Translations under genes and position numbers: made by a program | Origin: Gemmatimonadota bacterium | GTDB taxonomy: Bacteria > Latescibacterota > UBA2968 | Assembly: GCA_009838845.1 (NCBI GenBank) | Contig: VXRD01000165.1 | Coordinates: 1-40,612, forward strand | Direction: 5' to 3' | DNA length: 40,612 bases | The notes under the pieces: model-generated | Told to the model about the DNA's origin: nothing | Seen by the model: only the letters and a program-made list of their open reading frames with translations | Database searches by the model: none | In this document: piece by piece, positions 25,637-33,565 of the stretch | Layout of the letters: every line of letters starts with the position of its first letter | Numbering within the stretch: the stretch's first letter is position 1

Positions 25637-26869
25637 TCAAACCAAATTCCCCTCTGCCCGGCTATTCCTTCCCACAACAGTAATAGCCTTGTCCATCCCC
25701 ACACACAAATTACCGCTAATCAAATTATAGTCGCTCTCGCCACTCTCCTCAATACCCTTCAACTGCGTCGGCTTCTCTTGATCGTCTGCACACCGATTGC
25801 CCTGCATAATCGAATGGGTCAAATCGTACACGCGGATACCGGGATATTTCCCCTTTTCCGCCCGGGAATTGCTCAGCAACAAATTCCCCGTAATCACCTG
25901 CTCATCCCCTCTATTGGCATCTATCCCACACATCCCATTGTACGAACACACATTATTACTCACAATATTGTGGTGATCCCCGCCATTTGCCACACCGCCA
26001 ATCCCGTGTTGTCCATTTTCGGAAAACACGCTATCGCTACACACCGAATGATGCACCCGCGCGCAAAAATAATACCCATCGCCCCCATTTCCCTTCCCGA
26101 TATTGTGCGACCATACACTGCGCGCCAATCCCGTTCCCGGATGAAACCCATGCCCGCGACACCCGTGAGCCTGACAATGCGCCACCTGGGCATCGCAACC
26201 GCGCTGAATCCCAAACCCATCGCTGGGCCACCCAAACACCGAACAATTCAGAACGCGCACGCGCTCACAACCCACAATATGCACCGCAGAATACGTAAAA
26301 TCCCACCAATCACCCGCGTAATCCTCGGGCCCCTTAATCGTCAAATCTCGTATTTCAATATCCGTCTCACCCTCTGCCCATATACAGGGAAACAGATTCA
26401 CCACCCGGGCATTGTCACGCACCAACAACCGCCGATTAAACGGCACACTCATCCACACGCGATTGCCCACAACCCGCTCGACCTCCCCATGCGTACCCCA
26501 CCATCCCCTGTGCTTATCGTCGCAAACCCCAATCCCCTCACCCACGCGAAAAGGCGAACTGGTCTTACAGTTCAACACCCGACCACCTTTGCGAATATCT
26601 TTTGAGAGATACGCCACCTGCAAAGGCCGAATCTTTAACACCGTCGCTGGCCCATCGCCGACCAGACTCACCCGACTCGGCACGTACAGCGTCTTGCGCA
26701 AAAGATACGTACCCGCCGGAATACGCACCCTGCCACCGCTCTCTGGCAAGGATGCAACCGCATCCTCCAGACCACATGTCATCGACTCCCGATCAAAAAA
26801 ATCCCCTGCATTCACCTCATCTCGCGGCGCATCGGGCAACGGAATCTCTCTCGCTGGCATAGCAGGCAT
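25637..26869 (-). CDS. right-handed parallel beta-helix protein (NosD / pectate-lyase-like)
   Basis: After an N-terminal GRVRIPAGTYLLRKTLYVPSRVSL segment, the 410-residue protein carries repeated coils rich in N, G, H and V. Examples are VHIVGCERVRVLNC, NIVSNNVCSYNGMCGID and VITGNLLLSNS. This is the PbH1 repeat pattern of polysaccharide lyases, NosD and C5-epimerases. No signal peptide is apparent, so it may act on imported oligosaccharides or be a non-catalytic carbohydrate-binding protein. The start at 26869 has AGGAGGAGG upstream; a longer frame to 27001 would overlap the aldolase gene. It belongs to the minus-strand operon with hpaI-like and phyH. No catalytic residues can be assigned. 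Confidence 0.8.
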   Translation of the reverse strand: MPAMPAREIPLPDAPRDEVNAGDFFDRESMTCGLEDAVASLPESGGRVRIPAGTYLLRKTLYVPSRVSLVGDGPATVLKIRPLQVAYLSKDIRKGGRVLNCKTSSPFRVGEGIGVCDDKHRGWWGTHGEVERVVGNRVWMSVPFNRRLLVRDNARVVNLFPCIWAEGETDIEIRDLTIKGPEDYAGDWWDFTYSAVHIVGCERVRVLNCSVFGWPSDGFGIQRGCDAQVAHCQAHGCRGHGFHPGTGLARSVWSHNIGKGNGGDGYYFCARVHHSVCSDSVFSENGQHGIGGVANGGDHHNIVSNNVCSYNGMCGIDANRGDEQVITGNLLLSNSRAEKGKYPGIRVYDLTHSIMQGNRCADDQEKPTQLKGIEESGESDYNLISGNLCVGMDKAITVVGRNSRAEGNLV

Positions 26870-26889
26870 AACATCCTCCTCCTGATTTT

Positions 26890-27609
26890 TTAAGCACTCT
26901 CCAAAAACACCGTCACCCCCATATCGGCGTATTTCTCGCGCGTATCCGGCGTGCCGTTGCGATGACAGACCGCCACGCCAGTCCCTTCCAAAGACCTGCA
27001 CAAATACGCGATCGTATCATCCACGGACTTCAACCAATGTTGCGGATGTGCCTTAATGCTCATAGACAAATCCGTCGGACCCATCGACAGACAATCCACC
27101 CCCGCCTTCGCGAGCAAATGCCCGCGCGTTGCGGCCTCTACCGACTCAATTTGCAACCACAAAATCCCAAAGCTATTCCACCAATCGGCGTACTCCTCCG
27201 TAGTTTTATCTTCCGTGCCTCGCCGATGTCTCCCGCCAAAACTGCGCCCACCAGCTGGCGGATAATAAAAATAATGCAACGCATCATCAACCGTCTCTTC
27301 CAACTCGGTCTGCGGAATCTCGATCCCACACGGGCCCAAATCGAGATAATTGCCAATCAAATAGGCATTGCGCGTGTGTTTGATCCGAAACTGCACGAAC
27401 ACATCGCGCTCGGCAGCCATATCGCAAAACGCCGCAATGCGCTCCTCGCTCAACGGCGTATGCTGGCTATCAATAGACACGAAATCGTAATCATCTTTAT
27501 CCATAATCTGATCGAACCGATCCGGCGGCGTATTCGGCGCCATAGACACGCCAATAATGCGTTCGCCATTGCGGTATTTCTGTTTCAGTCCAATTACGTT
27601 TTCAAACAT
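26890..27609 (-). CDS. HpcH/HpaI-family aldolase
   Basis: This class II pyruvate aldolase-type TIM barrel has 239 residues. The expected active-site residues are present at the usual spacing: His50 (IDSQHTPL), Arg75 (FVQFRIK), Glu155 (QIESVEA) and Asp180 (GPTDLS). The last two are the divalent-metal ligands. Members cleave 2-keto-3-deoxy acids or 4-hydroxy-2-oxo acids to pyruvate and an aldehyde. The mannonate-dehydratase-like gene at the head of the operon could feed such an aldolase with a 2-keto-3-deoxy sugar acid, which is inference. AAAGGAGA supports ATG 27609; a longer frame to 27681 would overlap degT. Confidence 0.9.
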   Translation of the reverse strand: MFENVIGLKQKYRNGERIIGVSMAPNTPPDRFDQIMDKDDYDFVSIDSQHTPLSEERIAAFCDMAAERDVFVQFRIKHTRNAYLIGNYLDLGPCGIEIPQTELEETVDDALHYFYYPPAGGRSFGGRHRRGTEDKTTEEYADWWNSFGILWLQIESVEAATRGHLLAKAGVDCLSMGPTDLSMSIKAHPQHWLKSVDDTIAYLCRSLEGTGVAVCHRNGTPDTREKYADMGVTVFLESA

Positions 27610-27619
27610 ACTGTCTCCT

Positions 27620-28873
27620 TTAACTGTGGTTACTTCTCTCCCATTCTCGAAGCTTATCTGCATTCTCGCGCACCTTGACAAATGCGCGCGACATATCCCG
27701 CATCCGCGTTTCAGAAGTCAGCAAAGCCCTCTGGCTTATCGACAGCCGTTCCCTGCAATACTGCTCGACCTTTGGCAAGTGCAACGAGCGATAATCCTGT
27801 GCCGCATCTGTCCACGCAAAAGGCGTGTAATCACGCGCTTTCCAATCCGTTTGAAAAACCGGATGTTTGTAAACTGGCGTCTCGTATCCCGTACTCACCG
27901 GCACCCCTTCAGCGCGCATCGCCCTGATAAATGCATCGCGAGAAACGCCCTCAAACGCCTCGGATAAATACCGCGCACCATACACATGCCAGTTGACGCG
28001 GGTCGCATCTTCCAATCGGTGAATCGGATCAATACCCTCGACCTCCGACAACGTGCGCGTCAACATCGCCCCATTTTGTTCACGGATCTCCGTATGCTCG
28101 GGAATGCGCTTCAACTGGCACAATAAAACCGCAGCGACAAATTCCGTCATCCGATGATTGCCGCCCCATTGTCGAGATTCCTCCGTACGACCATACCGCG
28201 ACCGCCCGACATTGACCGCACAGCCAATCGCATCGGCAACGGCCTCGTCATTGGTCAGGGCAATACCCCCATCTCCGCCCGTCATATTTTTGCTCTGCTG
28301 AAAAGAAAACCCCGAAGCCAGTCCCCAGCTACCCAGTCCACGATCCCTATAGGCCGATCCCCACCCGTGCGCCGCATCTTCTAAAATCGCGAGATTGTGT
28401 CGCTCGGCAATATCCAGCAACCGCTGGAGATCACACGCCAACCCGCCAAAATGCACCGGCATAATCCCCTTCGTACGATCTGTAATAAGACTCTCGACCT
28501 CCGCCACATCGAGATTATTGGTATCCGGGTCTATATCGCAAAAAACAACCGTAGCACCGGCTTTTAGAATCCCCGAACACGTACCGATAAATGTATAGGC
28601 ACTCGTAATCACCTCATCGCCTACACCAATACCCGCCCCGCGGCAAATCATTTCCAGAGCCACAGTGCCACCAGTACACGCGATCCCGTATTTCGCATCT
28701 TGAAATGCCGCAAATGTCTCTTCAAACTCCTGGCACTTCGAGGAATTGTACCACGCCCGACTCTCCAGCACCTCGATAAGAGCATCTCTTTCGGCCGCAT
28801 CGTACATCGGCCATAAAATATCATCCTTCTCTTTAACCTCACGCTCGCCACCCAACAGCGCTAACTCTGCCAT
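27620..28873 (-). CDS. DegT/DnrJ/EryC1/StrS-family PLP aminotransferase
   Basis: Members of this family are mostly sugar aminotransferases that make amino or deoxyamino sugars for polysaccharides and antibiotics. The 417-residue protein shows ACTGGTVALEM (phosphate-binding), ILEDAAHGWGS (Asp166 pairs with the PLP nitrogen) and SFQQSKNMTGGDGG, with Lys195 the likely Schiff-base lysine. It is a little longer than a typical 370-residue member and has an N-terminal segment ending LALLGGERE. AAGGAGGG precedes ATG 28873; a longer in-frame start at 29023 would run through pncC. In this operon it may aminate a ketosugar, but a keto-inositol or other cyclic ketone is equally possible. Confidence 0.92.
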   Translation of the reverse strand: MAELALLGGEREVKEKDDILWPMYDAAERDALIEVLESRAWYNSSKCQEFEETFAAFQDAKYGIACTGGTVALEMICRGAGIGVGDEVITSAYTFIGTCSGILKAGATVVFCDIDPDTNNLDVAEVESLITDRTKGIMPVHFGGLACDLQRLLDIAERHNLAILEDAAHGWGSAYRDRGLGSWGLASGFSFQQSKNMTGGDGGIALTNDEAVADAIGCAVNVGRSRYGRTEESRQWGGNHRMTEFVAAVLLCQLKRIPEHTEIREQNGAMLTRTLSEVEGIDPIHRLEDATRVNWHVYGARYLSEAFEGVSRDAFIRAMRAEGVPVSTGYETPVYKHPVFQTDWKARDYTPFAWTDAAQDYRSLHLPKVEQYCRERLSISQRALLTSETRMRDMSRAFVKVRENADKLREWERSNHS

Positions 28874-28887
28874 ATTTCCCTCCTTGA

Positions 28888-29376
28888 TCAATCCCTCTGC
28901 AAACATTCGACCAGCAGGTCCAATGCTTCGCGGGCGAACACTTCCATATTCTCTCCCCGGTTCTCGCTGCCCGTTGCGATCGCAATCGCCTGCTCGGCAT
29001 CTGGTCCCACAACGCCGATACACGTATGACCGGGCGGATCGCCATACCGATTTCCCGTCGGACCAGCCGCGCCCGTCTCGCCGATACCCCAGTCCGCCCC
29101 CAAACGTTCGCGCGCAGCGCGAGCCAGATGCAGGGCATGCGTTTTTGTCGCAGCCCTCGCCTCGCCCATTGCCGCATCGGAAACAGCCATCAATATCTGC
29201 TTTGAGTCACCCGTATAACACACCCCACCGCCCTTGAAATAAGCCGAAGCCCCCGGCACAGCCAAAAGCGCTGCAGAAATAATTCCCCCCGACGACGACT
29301 CGGCCACCGCCACGGTCTGCCCCTTGTCTTTTAGCAATGCACCCATATCTGTGGCCATTGTCTTAAAATCCGCCAT
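28888..29376 (-). CDS. pncC: CinA C-terminal domain protein, NMN amidohydrolase type
   Basis: The 162-residue protein is the stand-alone CinA C-terminal domain. In E. coli and other bacteria this deamidates nicotinamide mononucleotide to nicotinate mononucleotide in pyridine nucleotide salvage. Seen here are VAESSSGGIISAALLAVPGAS (family form ESCTGG, with Cys-Thr replaced by Ser-Ser), the segment FKGGGVCYTGDSK, and IGETGAAGPTG. The PGA/GxYGPxG pattern of the family is retained as GDPPG. AGAGG precedes ATG 29376. The neighbours are catabolic rather than NAD-related, so the enzyme may act on another amide here. Confidence 0.85.
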   Translation of the reverse strand: MADFKTMATDMGALLKDKGQTVAVAESSSGGIISAALLAVPGASAYFKGGGVCYTGDSKQILMAVSDAAMGEARAATKTHALHLARAARERLGADWGIGETGAAGPTGNRYGDPPGHTCIGVVGPDAEQAIAIATGSENRGENMEVFAREALDLLVECLQRD

Positions 29377-29398
29377 ATTAACCTCTACATTAAAGCGC

Positions 29399-29543
29399 GA
29401 ATAGACGAATAGACGAATAGACGCCCCCCGCCCAACCACTCAAGGTCAGCAAGAACTCCATTCGTTGATTCGCTAATTCGCTGATTCGTTGATGAACTGC
29501 TAACGCAGTTGTACCCCGTTCCGTTGATTCGTTGATTCGTCTT
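29399..29543. repeat. patch of octamer tandem repeats around a small hairpin
   Basis: Three clusters share an eight-base period. GAATAGAC occurs three times at 29399-29422 (TTCGTCTA on the other strand). TTCGYTRA occurs four times at 29461-29492. TTCGTTGA-type copies lie at 29520-29543. Between the last two is a perfect hairpin AACTGC-TAAC-GCAGTT (29495-29510). The right-hand end lies inside the permease gene and encodes its last residues. Array units are far too short for CRISPR. Confidence 0.75.
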
Positions 29544-31305
29544 CTTCTTTTCTTCTATCCCCCACCGGAGCTTCAACGCGAACCGTTACAATATCCGCAT
29601 CGTGATATTGCTGGTGGCGCACAGACGAAGTGAAATGCTGAAGCAAACGCAGCGAGATTTCATGCTCGACCGGCATCTCGTCTGTATGTTCTCTGAGATA
29701 GGCCATTCGGTCCTCAATATTTTCCTCACCAGTCGAAGCGATAAACTCGAGTTCTGCGCCATTGCTTCCATCGCTACGTATAATTAAAAGCAGGCGTTTC
29801 TCCGCTTGTTCGCCCTCCCCTTGCTGAATGAGAATCAGAAGGGTTTCTTCGGCAGACAGACAGAGACGATTCGTCATCTCGGCATCCCAGCCTCTGCGCG
29901 AGGCGAACTTTTCGAGAAATGACACAATCTCTGGCAAAGCCTCGACAGTAAGCGCCGTCTCAATGCGCTGCCGGCGCGGTGCTGTCAACTCCATAAACAG
30001 CGTCAGGAAAATCGCCGTGAGACCGCCAGCCGTCATCCCATTGCCGAGCAGTGCCCCCCACCACTCTCCGAGATATTCCGCAAAAATGGCCTGATCCTGA
30101 AACCCCACACCAATCCAGAATGCGACGCCCGCGATCATCGCCTTGCGATAATCTACCCCATCCTGGACGATAATCCGCATACCCACAACAAAGAGAAGTG
30201 CCAGCAGCACCGTCACATAGGCTCCAACCACGGGATTGGGGATTGCCAGCAGGAGTGCCGACACCTTGGGAATAAAGGACGCCACCACAAATACGATGCC
30301 AATACACACGCCGACGCCGCGTGCGGCAACGCCGGTGAGTTCTGTGATTGAAACACTTGACGAGTAGGTCGTATTTGGAACTGTCCCCGCAATACCTGAA
30401 AGCAAGTTGCCCACGCCATCTGCGGTAACTGCGCCCTGCACCGCTCGAAAATCGGGCGCGCGAGGCGTACGCCACGAAACCTTCTGGATCGCGATAGAAT
30501 CCCCTATTGTTTCTATAGCACCGACCAGAGTCACAAATATGAAAGCGGGAAGAAGCGACCAGAAAACAGGACCAAAGCTGAGGTCAAAACCCGGCCAGCC
30601 ACCACCTGCGGGAAGCCCTATCCATGGAGCGTCGATAACGCGCTGGATGTCGTACAGCCCAAAAAACGAAGCGACAATACACCCCACGACAATCCCTATA
30701 ATCGGCACCCAAAGACGCCACATACCCGAAACCCGCAACGCGAGCACGACCACGACGAACAGGGTTGCAATAGTACATGTGGGCGCGGCAGCCGAGGGCG
30801 TTCCTTCGGGCACATCCGCCAACATATCAAATACAATCGGCATAACGGTCACCGCGATCAACATGATCACCGTTCCCGCCACGGTTGGCGTAATGATTCG
30901 CCGCAGCAACGAGAGCCGCGTCGAGAGCGCGAATTGGAACAACGATGAAATGATGACCAGGATTGCGAGCATCGCCGGACCGCCCTGGGCAAGTGCCGTC
31001 ACGCAAACCGCGATAAAAGCGCCAGAAGTGCCCATAAGGAGGATGTAGCCAGCACCAATGCGTCCAACGCGCACAGCCTGCATCACTGTGGTCAACCCGC
31101 TGACCAAAAGCGCGGCAAAAACCGCCCATGACAGATAAGGCTCGCCCCCACCCGCGGCCCTCACCACGATGACCGGCGTAATTACAATGCCCGCAATACA
31201 GAGCATGGCAGCCTGAAAACCGAGTGCGAAAGCAATGGTATTTGGAGGCCGCTCATTGGGTTCGTAAAGCACACTCTGGTCGCGGCGGTCAGTCTCAGAT
31301 TGCAT
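29500..31305 (-). CDS. nucleobase:cation symporter-2 (xanthine/uracil permease) fused to an RsbW-like domain
   Basis: The 601-residue protein has an NCS2/SLC23-type permease of about 450 residues (roughly 12-14 TM helices). The family segment with AIETIGDSIA lies in the middle, with GTVPNTTYSSSVSI after it. A soluble C-terminal domain of about 130 residues follows. Its pattern LPEIVSFLEKFASRRG...LCLSAEETLLILIQ...EISLRLLQHFTSSVRHQQYHDADIVTVRV fits the histidine-kinase-like fold of anti-sigma kinase RsbW/SpoIIAB. The N-box Asn is replaced and the glycine boxes (DxGxG, GxGL) are missing, so it probably does not bind ATP. The last 13 residues come from the octamer repeat. It probably imports purines or pyrimidines under control by the tail. 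Confidence 0.82.
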   Translation of the reverse strand: MQSETDRRDQSVLYEPNERPPNTIAFALGFQAAMLCIAGIVITPVIVVRAAGGGEPYLSWAVFAALLVSGLTTVMQAVRVGRIGAGYILLMGTSGAFIAVCVTALAQGGPAMLAILVIISSLFQFALSTRLSLLRRIITPTVAGTVIMLIAVTVMPIVFDMLADVPEGTPSAAAPTCTIATLFVVVVLALRVSGMWRLWVPIIGIVVGCIVASFFGLYDIQRVIDAPWIGLPAGGGWPGFDLSFGPVFWSLLPAFIFVTLVGAIETIGDSIAIQKVSWRTPRAPDFRAVQGAVTADGVGNLLSGIAGTVPNTTYSSSVSITELTGVAARGVGVCIGIVFVVASFIPKVSALLLAIPNPVVGAYVTVLLALLFVVGMRIIVQDGVDYRKAMIAGVAFWIGVGFQDQAIFAEYLGEWWGALLGNGMTAGGLTAIFLTLFMELTAPRRQRIETALTVEALPEIVSFLEKFASRRGWDAEMTNRLCLSAEETLLILIQQGEGEQAEKRLLLIIRSDGSNGAELEFIASTGEENIEDRMAYLREHTDEMPVEHEISLRLLQHFTSSVRHQQYHDADIVTVRVEAPVGDRRKEEDESTNQRNGVQLR

Positions 31306-31308
31306 CGT

Positions 31309-32325
31309 TCAAATCCTTTCCTTAAGCAACTCATCGCCATAAGCAAATAGCGCAGGTGTCCCACCGGTATGCACAAACACAACTGTTTGATCCCTGCGAT
31401 ACCATCCCTCGCGGATATGCTCAATCATTGCACCATAGGTTTTGCCCGCATAAACGGGGTCCAGCAACAACCCTTCGGTTTGCGCGGCCAATAATACGGC
31501 CTCTTGCGCCCCGGGCGTCAGTACACCATACGCCGGTCCCGCGTATTTGCCATAACTCTCAAAATCATCTGCCGTAAAACTCAGATCCAAATCCAGAATT
31601 TTACACACCTCATTTGCCACCTCGGCGAGTTGCACATTCTTTTTGGCATCATCCTGTGGACTTGGACTTATGCCAATAATCCGCACATCAACACCCAGTG
31701 CTCTTGCCCCAACGACAAGCCCGGTATGCGTATGCACACCCGCACACACATAGATGGCATCGGGTATCACATCCATTGCCTGCACCTGCTCCCACAATTC
31801 CAAAAACCCATCCACATAAGACACGCTGCGATAATAATACCCATCCGAACTCGTATTATAGACCCTGTGTCCATCGGTCTCTAACTTTTCAATGACGGCT
31901 ACCTTCTCCTGCTCGCTCTCAATCAAATGCACCTCTGCGCCAAACAGATGCGTGAGCAACAAATTGCCATTCACGGGATCTGCATGGTCATCCTTGCGCC
32001 CCACCATCACCGCCTTCAGACCCAGCCTCGCCGCAACCGCTGCGGTCAACCGCGACTGATTCGACTGCGACGCCGCGCCGTGAAGCAACACATCATATCC
32101 TTCATCCACAGCGGGTGCTACGGAATATTCAAACTCGCGCACCTTATTCCCCCCAAACGCCAGCCCCGTCTGATCCTCGCGCTTGACCAGAATGCGCGGT
32201 CCGCCCAGCTTTGCCGCCAACCTCGGGCAATCCATCAACGGCGTGGGCAAATCGGCAAGCGACAATCGGCTGCACGTCCCCAACGCCTCTCGAACCTCTC
32301 GAATCGAATAGCTCAAGGGTATCAC
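31309..32325 (-). CDS. D-cysteine desulfhydrase / ACC-deaminase-family PLP enzyme
   Basis: Fold-type II PLP enzymes of this family release ammonia, and sulfide for D-cysteine, from small amino acids such as D-cysteine or 1-aminocyclopropane-1-carboxylate. The 338-residue protein has PTPL near residue 27, the PLP lysine Lys61 in AFGGNKVREFE, ASQSNQSR for cofactor carboxylate contacts, and HTGGTPALFAY near the end for the phosphate. The frame starts with GTG 32325, but AGAGGAG touches it; a TTG at 32316 sits eight bases after the same site and may be the true start. It follows the uxuA-like gene by eight bases and precedes the permease by three. The amino-acid substrate is not certain. Confidence 0.85.
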   Translation of the reverse strand: MIPLSYSIREVREALGTCSRLSLADLPTPLMDCPRLAAKLGGPRILVKREDQTGLAFGGNKVREFEYSVAPAVDEGYDVLLHGAASQSNQSRLTAAVAARLGLKAVMVGRKDDHADPVNGNLLLTHLFGAEVHLIESEQEKVAVIEKLETDGHRVYNTSSDGYYYRSVSYVDGFLELWEQVQAMDVIPDAIYVCAGVHTHTGLVVGARALGVDVRIIGISPSPQDDAKKNVQLAEVANEVCKILDLDLSFTADDFESYGKYAGPAYGVLTPGAQEAVLLAAQTEGLLLDPVYAGKTYGAMIEHIREGWYRRDQTVVFVHTGGTPALFAYGDELLKERI

Positions 32326-32333
32326 TCCTCTTT

Positions 32334-33380
32334 TTAATTTTCTAATTCAACCGCCTGAAGCAGGGCCTGGATAAAGCCAAATTGAAAGGCAAATGCCTGT
32401 TCGAAATGCCCTTGCGCAGTGTGGCCTGGCGCGTGATCGGGAACAATCATGTGCGGATAGCCCACTTCCTTGAGCGCTTTCATCAGGACAAACATATTCA
32501 TATCGCCCTCATCCGGATAAACCTCCTGAAACTTGTTGCGCCCACCCGTTATATTGCGGAAGTGGATGAGGTTAATTTTTTTTCGCTTCCCAAAATAGCG
32601 AATAATATCGGCCACCTCATTGCGCGGATCCACAACGCTCTCCGCCATGCAACCGAGGCACAGATTGAGACCGTGATAAGGACTTGGGCAAATATCTATA
32701 AAACTCTTGAACCCATCGTATCCACCCAGCACGCGATCAACACCTTTGTAACCCGACGGCAACCAGGGATCGCACGGGTGACAGGCCATACGCACTTTGC
32801 ATTCGGTGGCAACGGGAATAACGCGCTCCAAAAAAAACGTAATATTTCCCCAGTTCTGTTCCGCTGTAACCGGTTCATCATACCGCGACGTATCCGCATC
32901 GGCCTTAGACAAATCCCACGTGGAATAGCGCACATCCCCTCGCCCGAGCGGAACGCTTTCCGTACGTTGATTTTCCATTTCGCAGAGAAAATACTTCAGC
33001 GCGGGAATACCCGCATCTGCGGCAGCCCGCACCATATCGCATGCGATCTCAATTTCCTTTTCGCCGTCCTTCATATTCCCGCGCATAAACTCGGGCACAA
33101 AACTGCCATCGACATTCAGGTGTTGCACCGGCAATGCCACCATCTCCACGGTAATGCCGTGTTTTGCGGCCTTTTCTTTTTTTTCTACAATTTCTTCCAC
33201 TGTCCAGCCTCGACTCGGATCTGACGTAATTTCTCTGGCGTCATTGAGCGCCATATTTGTAACACCACATCGCGCGAGAAATTCGAGATGCTCATCCGAC
33301 GTGGAAAAACGCTGGGTACCAATGTGCATGCGCGGATTCTCCGGATCCCATTCTGCGCCTGCATACATTTCGGCTGCCAT
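32334..33380 (-). CDS. mannonate dehydratase (UxuA-like) / sugar-acid TIM barrel
   Basis: UxuA removes water from D-mannonate to form 2-keto-3-deoxygluconate in hexuronate breakdown. The 348-residue protein has a xylose-isomerase-like TIM barrel with metal and catalytic residues typical of the family. They are visible in MACHPCDPWLP, NLCLGCMAE, LIHFRNITGG and the C-terminal VPDHAPG. E. coli UxuA is longer (394 residues), and several motifs are mutated (for example HPCDP in place of HPDDP), so a related dehydratase or epimerase on another sugar acid is possible. The start at 33380 has GGAG eight bases upstream; an in-frame TTG at 33386 is too close. It heads the minus-strand operon and could supply the aldolase. 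Confidence 0.8.
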   Translation of the reverse strand: MAAEMYAGAEWDPENPRMHIGTQRFSTSDEHLEFLARCGVTNMALNDAREITSDPSRGWTVEEIVEKKEKAAKHGITVEMVALPVQHLNVDGSFVPEFMRGNMKDGEKEIEIACDMVRAAADAGIPALKYFLCEMENQRTESVPLGRGDVRYSTWDLSKADADTSRYDEPVTAEQNWGNITFFLERVIPVATECKVRMACHPCDPWLPSGYKGVDRVLGGYDGFKSFIDICPSPYHGLNLCLGCMAESVVDPRNEVADIIRYFGKRKKINLIHFRNITGGRNKFQEVYPDEGDMNMFVLMKALKEVGYPHMIVPDHAPGHTAQGHFEQAFAFQFGFIQALLQAVELEN

Positions 33381-33414
33381 GGTCAAATCTCCTCAATCTT
33401 CACACTTCTTGTAT

Positions 33415-33441
33415 CTTTGTGTCCTTGTGTCTCTGTGTGAG
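33415..33441. repeat. degenerate nine-base repeat CTTTGTGTC-like
   Basis: Units CTTTGTGTC, CTTGTGTCT and CTGTGTGAG follow each other directly in the uxuA leader. It is a low-complexity tract, possibly one of a dispersed family. No coding sense is seen in it. Confidence 0.4.
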
Positions 33442-33456
33442 GCCCTCTCACGCCTT

Positions 33457-33485
33457 ATGATAATGCAAGAAATTCTGGATAGCAA
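33457..33485 (-). promoter_or_regulatory. promoter of the uxuA-phyH minus-strand operon
   Basis: On the minus strand TTGCTA (33480-33485) and TATCAT (33457-33462) are 17 bases apart; the -10 matches five of six. The start near 33450 gives a leader of about 70 bases before ATG 33380. Confidence 0.5.
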
Positions 33486-33497
33486 CATGATTGGGGA

Positions 33498-33526
33498 TTG
33501 TGAGAGGTCTGAAATTTTTGTATCTT
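33498..33526 (+). promoter_or_regulatory. divergent promoter of the + strand pair
   Basis: TTGTGA at 33498-33503 and TATCTT at 33521-33526 are 17 bases apart (four of six each). The start near 33533 lies about 33 bases before ATG 33566. GTGAGAGG (33500-33507) overlapping this -35 is the inverted copy of CCTCTCAC (33444-33451) at the minus-strand start, so both promoters could be touched by one regulator. Confidence 0.4.
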
Positions 33527-33565
33527 CTCACTCCTCAAGCCCACCCCTATAAACTGGAGTGTTTT

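Noticed and set aside
25622-26605. 327-codon + strand frame opposite the beta-helix gene
   Set aside because: Shadow frame with no recognisable domain; the minus-strand protein has clear repeat structure and ribosome site.
29399-29543. CRISPR array
   Set aside because: Repeat units are only eight bases and direct, without spacers; no cas gene is present.
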